Shown here: positions 5,555 through 6,976 of the stretch, one piece after another | Layout: each line of letters starts with the position of its first letter | Position numbering within the stretch: the stretch's first letter is position 1 | Assembly: GCA_001399705.1 (NCBI GenBank) | Contig: LJCR01000113.1 | Location: forward strand, 1-6,976 | Reading direction: 5' to 3' | DNA length: 6,976 bases | Origin: Kouleothrix aurantiaca | GTDB lineage: Bacteria; Chloroflexota; Chloroflexia; Chloroflexales; Roseiflexaceae | Made by a program: the position numbers and the translations under genes | Notes under the pieces: model-generated | Told to the model about the DNA's origin: nothing | Databases searched by the model: none | The model's input: only the letters and a program-made list of their open reading frames with translations

Positions 5555-5730
5555 GTCCATCATCAACGCTGTTCTGGATTGATCGCGCATGTGTGTCTGA
5601 CCCGCATTCTTCGTCACGTTTTCAAGCGCCTATTTTCTCTCAGCGAAACGTATACCGTCACATTGAGATTTTCTCACTCCATACCCGCTTCAACCCAATC
5701 GTGTGTTTTGTGTACAATTGATGTGGTAAC
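5555..5730 (+). repeat. 5' leader module shared with cassette 4
   Basis: Starts immediately after the attC7 core and is homologous along its length to 1631-1805, though the genes downstream are unrelated. The best-kept block is CGCTTCAACCCAATCG (about 5686-5701) followed by GTGTACAATTG, whose TACAAT (5713-5718) is a fair -10 with TTCAAC about 19 bp upstream as a poor -35. The last part before the gene (5731-5814) is not shared. Read as a promoter or cassette-end module; the frames in it are not convincing as coding. Confidence 0.6.
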
Positions 5731-5814
5731 TCGATGCAATGCCTGGTGCTTGGCTTGCCTCCATCATCCAGTTGGTTTGATACTATTGCCTCTTCATAAA
5801 AGAGAACACTATTT

Positions 5815-6216
5815 ATGAACTCCTTCTTCCGAAAACTGCACCCCTCGATTGCTATCTACCTTGCGCTCACACTTGTCGGCTGCTCATTCCGCAGTCACGA
5901 AGCACAACGTTTCCGCATTACAAACACCAGCGACATCCCTATTGAACAAGCCATTGTTACCTTTCCAAACGAGCGCCTTGTATTTGGTCCACTTGCCCCG
6001 CACAGCACAAGTCCATATCACGTCGTGCAGCACGGTGTGTATCGTGACGCATCCTATGAACTCACAATACACAACCAGATGCTGCAATTCCCAGTCATTG
6101 ACTGGGTGGGTGAACAACCACTTGCAGGGCAAGGATTTACGAGTTATCTCGCGGTTGATCTGCAAGCCGCACAGTACCAGCAAATACAAGCCAGCATACG
6201 GGCGAGTGAAGACTGA
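5815..6216 (+). CDS. Lipoprotein of unknown function (cassette 8)
   Basis: A 133-residue predicted lipoprotein. A short basic start (residues 1-9) is followed by a hydrophobic core (SIAIYLALTLVG) and the lipobox LVGC with C23 as the lipidated residue, so the mature chain would be about 111 residues at the outer face of the cell membrane. The mature part, FRITNTSDIPIEQAIVTFPNERLVFGPLAPHS, looks like a beta-sandwich with an N-terminal NTS-type strand. The segment PVIDWVGEQPLAGQGFTSYL is distinctive; from memory similar small bacterial lipoproteins share it, but I know of no assigned role. The start is ATG 5815 with AGAGAA eight bases upstream. The gene ends only 16 bp before attC8, the tightest gene-to-attC spacing here. 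Confidence 0.85.
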   Translation: MNSFFRKLHPSIAIYLALTLVGCSFRSHEAQRFRITNTSDIPIEQAIVTFPNERLVFGPLAPHSTSPYHVVQHGVYRDASYELTIHNQMLQFPVIDWVGEQPLAGQGFTSYLAVDLQAAQYQQIQASIRASED

Positions 6217-6232
6217 GGCAAACACCACAGAC

Positions 6233-6361
6233 GCCCAACACGCGCTTGCAGCGGACGCCGCTTCGCGTCGAACGAGATCGTGCGTTTTTCAGCGCCAGTT
6301 TCTGCTAGAATGTGACAGCCATTTATCCGTGGCGGCGCCGCTAAAGCGCAACCCGTTGGGC
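6233..6361 (+). repeat. attC8 recombination site (129 bp)
   Basis: GCCCAAC is at 6233-6239 and GTTGGGC at 6355-6361. The arms are the main type with full pairing. The loop has TGCTAGAAT at 6303-6311, a one-base variant of the extended -10-like motif. It closes cassette 8 and is the last attC in the window. Confidence 0.9.
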
Positions 6362-6540
6362 CGCTCTCATGTCCGAACGCCGATACGATTGACAGTGGTG
6401 ATACTATCCCAACATAAGAACCTTTCCCTGTATCAGATCTGCATTGATGGCAATTGTGCCGGCCATATTTACGGCAATCCTTTGCACAATACTTCTACCA
6501 TAGAGGCAAGGCACAGAGCGTTTTGTATACGAGGTGTTTG

Positions 6541-6882
6541 TTGCGTACCTACTTCCGCGGCGATACCCACCTCTTCTGCGGACATTGGAACGAATCGCCA
6601 ATCGAAATCGGCTTTTTGCCCACAAGTCTGCGGCAGGTGCCTGAGAGCGAAGTGTTGCATTACCACGACTATTACGAATATTACGTGATGTTAGAAGGAA
6701 GTGCAGAGCTTGAGGTGGAGGGGCGGTTGGTGACGCTTCGAGCCGATAGCATCGTCATGGTCGAACCAGGGGAGCGCCATCGCATCCGCTCTATCGATCC
6801 TGAACATGGGGCACGGTGGGTGATCATCAAGCAACGTTCTGAGCCGAACAGCAAGCATGTTGTCACTGACAGCAACGTATGA
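6541..6882 (+). CDS. Small single-domain cupin protein (cassette 9 or flank)
   Basis: A 113-residue single cupin barrel. Motif 1 is textbook: H40-x-H42-x3-E46-x6-G53 (HYHDYYEYYVMLEG). Motif 2 is PGERH at 76-80 (P76, G77, H80), so three His and one Glu are in place to bind a metal ion. The fold resembles the sensing domain of AraC-type regulators, but no DNA-binding domain follows, so it stands alone. The start is uncertain: TTG 6541 (or 6538) is preferred because GAGGTG ends four bases before it; the frame is open from TTG 6454, which would add 29 residues of poor composition. The gene lies about 180 bp beyond the attC8 core. Substrate or ligand unknown. Confidence 0.8.
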   Translation: MRTYFRGDTHLFCGHWNESPIEIGFLPTSLRQVPESEVLHYHDYYEYYVMLEGSAELEVEGRLVTLRADSIVMVEPGERHRIRSIDPEHGARWVIIKQRSEPNSKHVVTDSNV

Positions 6883-6921
6883 GTAGAGCTGCATTTTGTG
6901 TTTCAAGCTGCTCTGATACAG

Positions 6922-6951
6922 GCCGCCTTTTGCCATATCAAAGCGGCTTTG
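6922..6951 (+). terminator. Probable intrinsic terminator after the cupin gene
   Basis: GCCGCCTTTTG (6922-6932) and CAAAGCGGC (6939-6947) form an imperfect hairpin with a CCATAT loop and two bulged bases on the left arm, followed by TTTGTTG. It begins 39 bp after the cupin stop. The T-tract is interrupted, so efficiency is doubtful. Confidence 0.45.
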
Positions 6952-6976
6952 TTGCACAATTACTCCTCTATCTCGT

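Noticed and set aside
97..6361. The repeated elements as a CRISPR array or generic interspersed repeats
   Set aside because: Repeats are 101-130 bp and spaced about 440-970 bp apart with genes between; the paired core boxes and arms fit attC instead.
6389..6394. TTGACA as a -35 box for the cupin gene
   Set aside because: No acceptable -10 lies 16-18 bp downstream (only ACATAA/CATAAG), so a promoter is not claimed.
5849..6688. 279-residue frame on the plus strand overlapping the lipoprotein gene
   Set aside because: It lies out of frame over the lipoprotein gene, reads through attC8 and into the cupin gene; its composition is not protein-like.
1..6976. Toxin-antitoxin pairs, tRNA or rRNA genes, and an integrase gene
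   Set aside because: These were considered because such arrays often hold them; no motif, structure or frame in the window supports any of them.

Overview
This window is a run of a bacterial gene-cassette array of the integron type. Eight copies of a 101-130 bp element punctuate it, all in the same orientation. Each starts with GCCCAAC, ends with GTTGGGC, and has arms that fold into a long imperfect hairpin. These match the attC (59-base element) layout: an RYYYAAC inverse core, a GTTRRRY core, inner L boxes, an unpaired spacer and extrahelical bases. All credible genes are on the + strand and each ends 16-126 bp before the next attC, as expected for cassettes. No integrase gene, attI site or other recombinase is visible, so from this window it is either the interior of a sedentary chromosomal integron or a cluster of attC sites lacking an integrase. 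By orientation, any integron platform would lie to the left of base 1.

Region by region, with boundaries at the G/TT point of each core: (1) 1-220, the tail of a non-coding cassette plus attC1. (2) 221-785, a cassette with no credible gene, holding about 4.7 copies of a 56 bp tandem repeat. (3) 786-1624, a 222-residue single-pass membrane protein. (4) 1625-2366, a small Cys-rich DUF6980-type protein behind a long leader. (5) 2367-3558, an APH-fold phosphotransferase. (6) 3559-4446, an unrecognised 192-residue protein. (7) 4447-5548, a MITE-like inverted-repeat element, a doubtful small ORF and an NTF2/SnoaL-like protein. (8) 5549-6355, a 133-residue lipoprotein behind a leader homologous to that of cassette 4. 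(9) 6356 onward, a small cupin protein followed by a terminator-like hairpin; no further attC appears before the window ends.

The genes do not form a pathway. They are unrelated single-gene units, as is usual for cassette arrays. What links them is the recombination site and possibly its promoter: six attC copies have a -10-like hexamer at the same place in the loop region (TGCTACAAT in the best copies), pointing into the next cassette. Two cassettes also share a roughly 175 bp 5' leader in front of unrelated genes.

The organism is a bacterium of roughly 50% GC by eye, with ATG, GTG and TTG starts and variable Shine-Dalgarno sequences. The taxon cannot be read from this window. The general look of the repeats recalls Chloroflexota, but that is a weak impression from memory.
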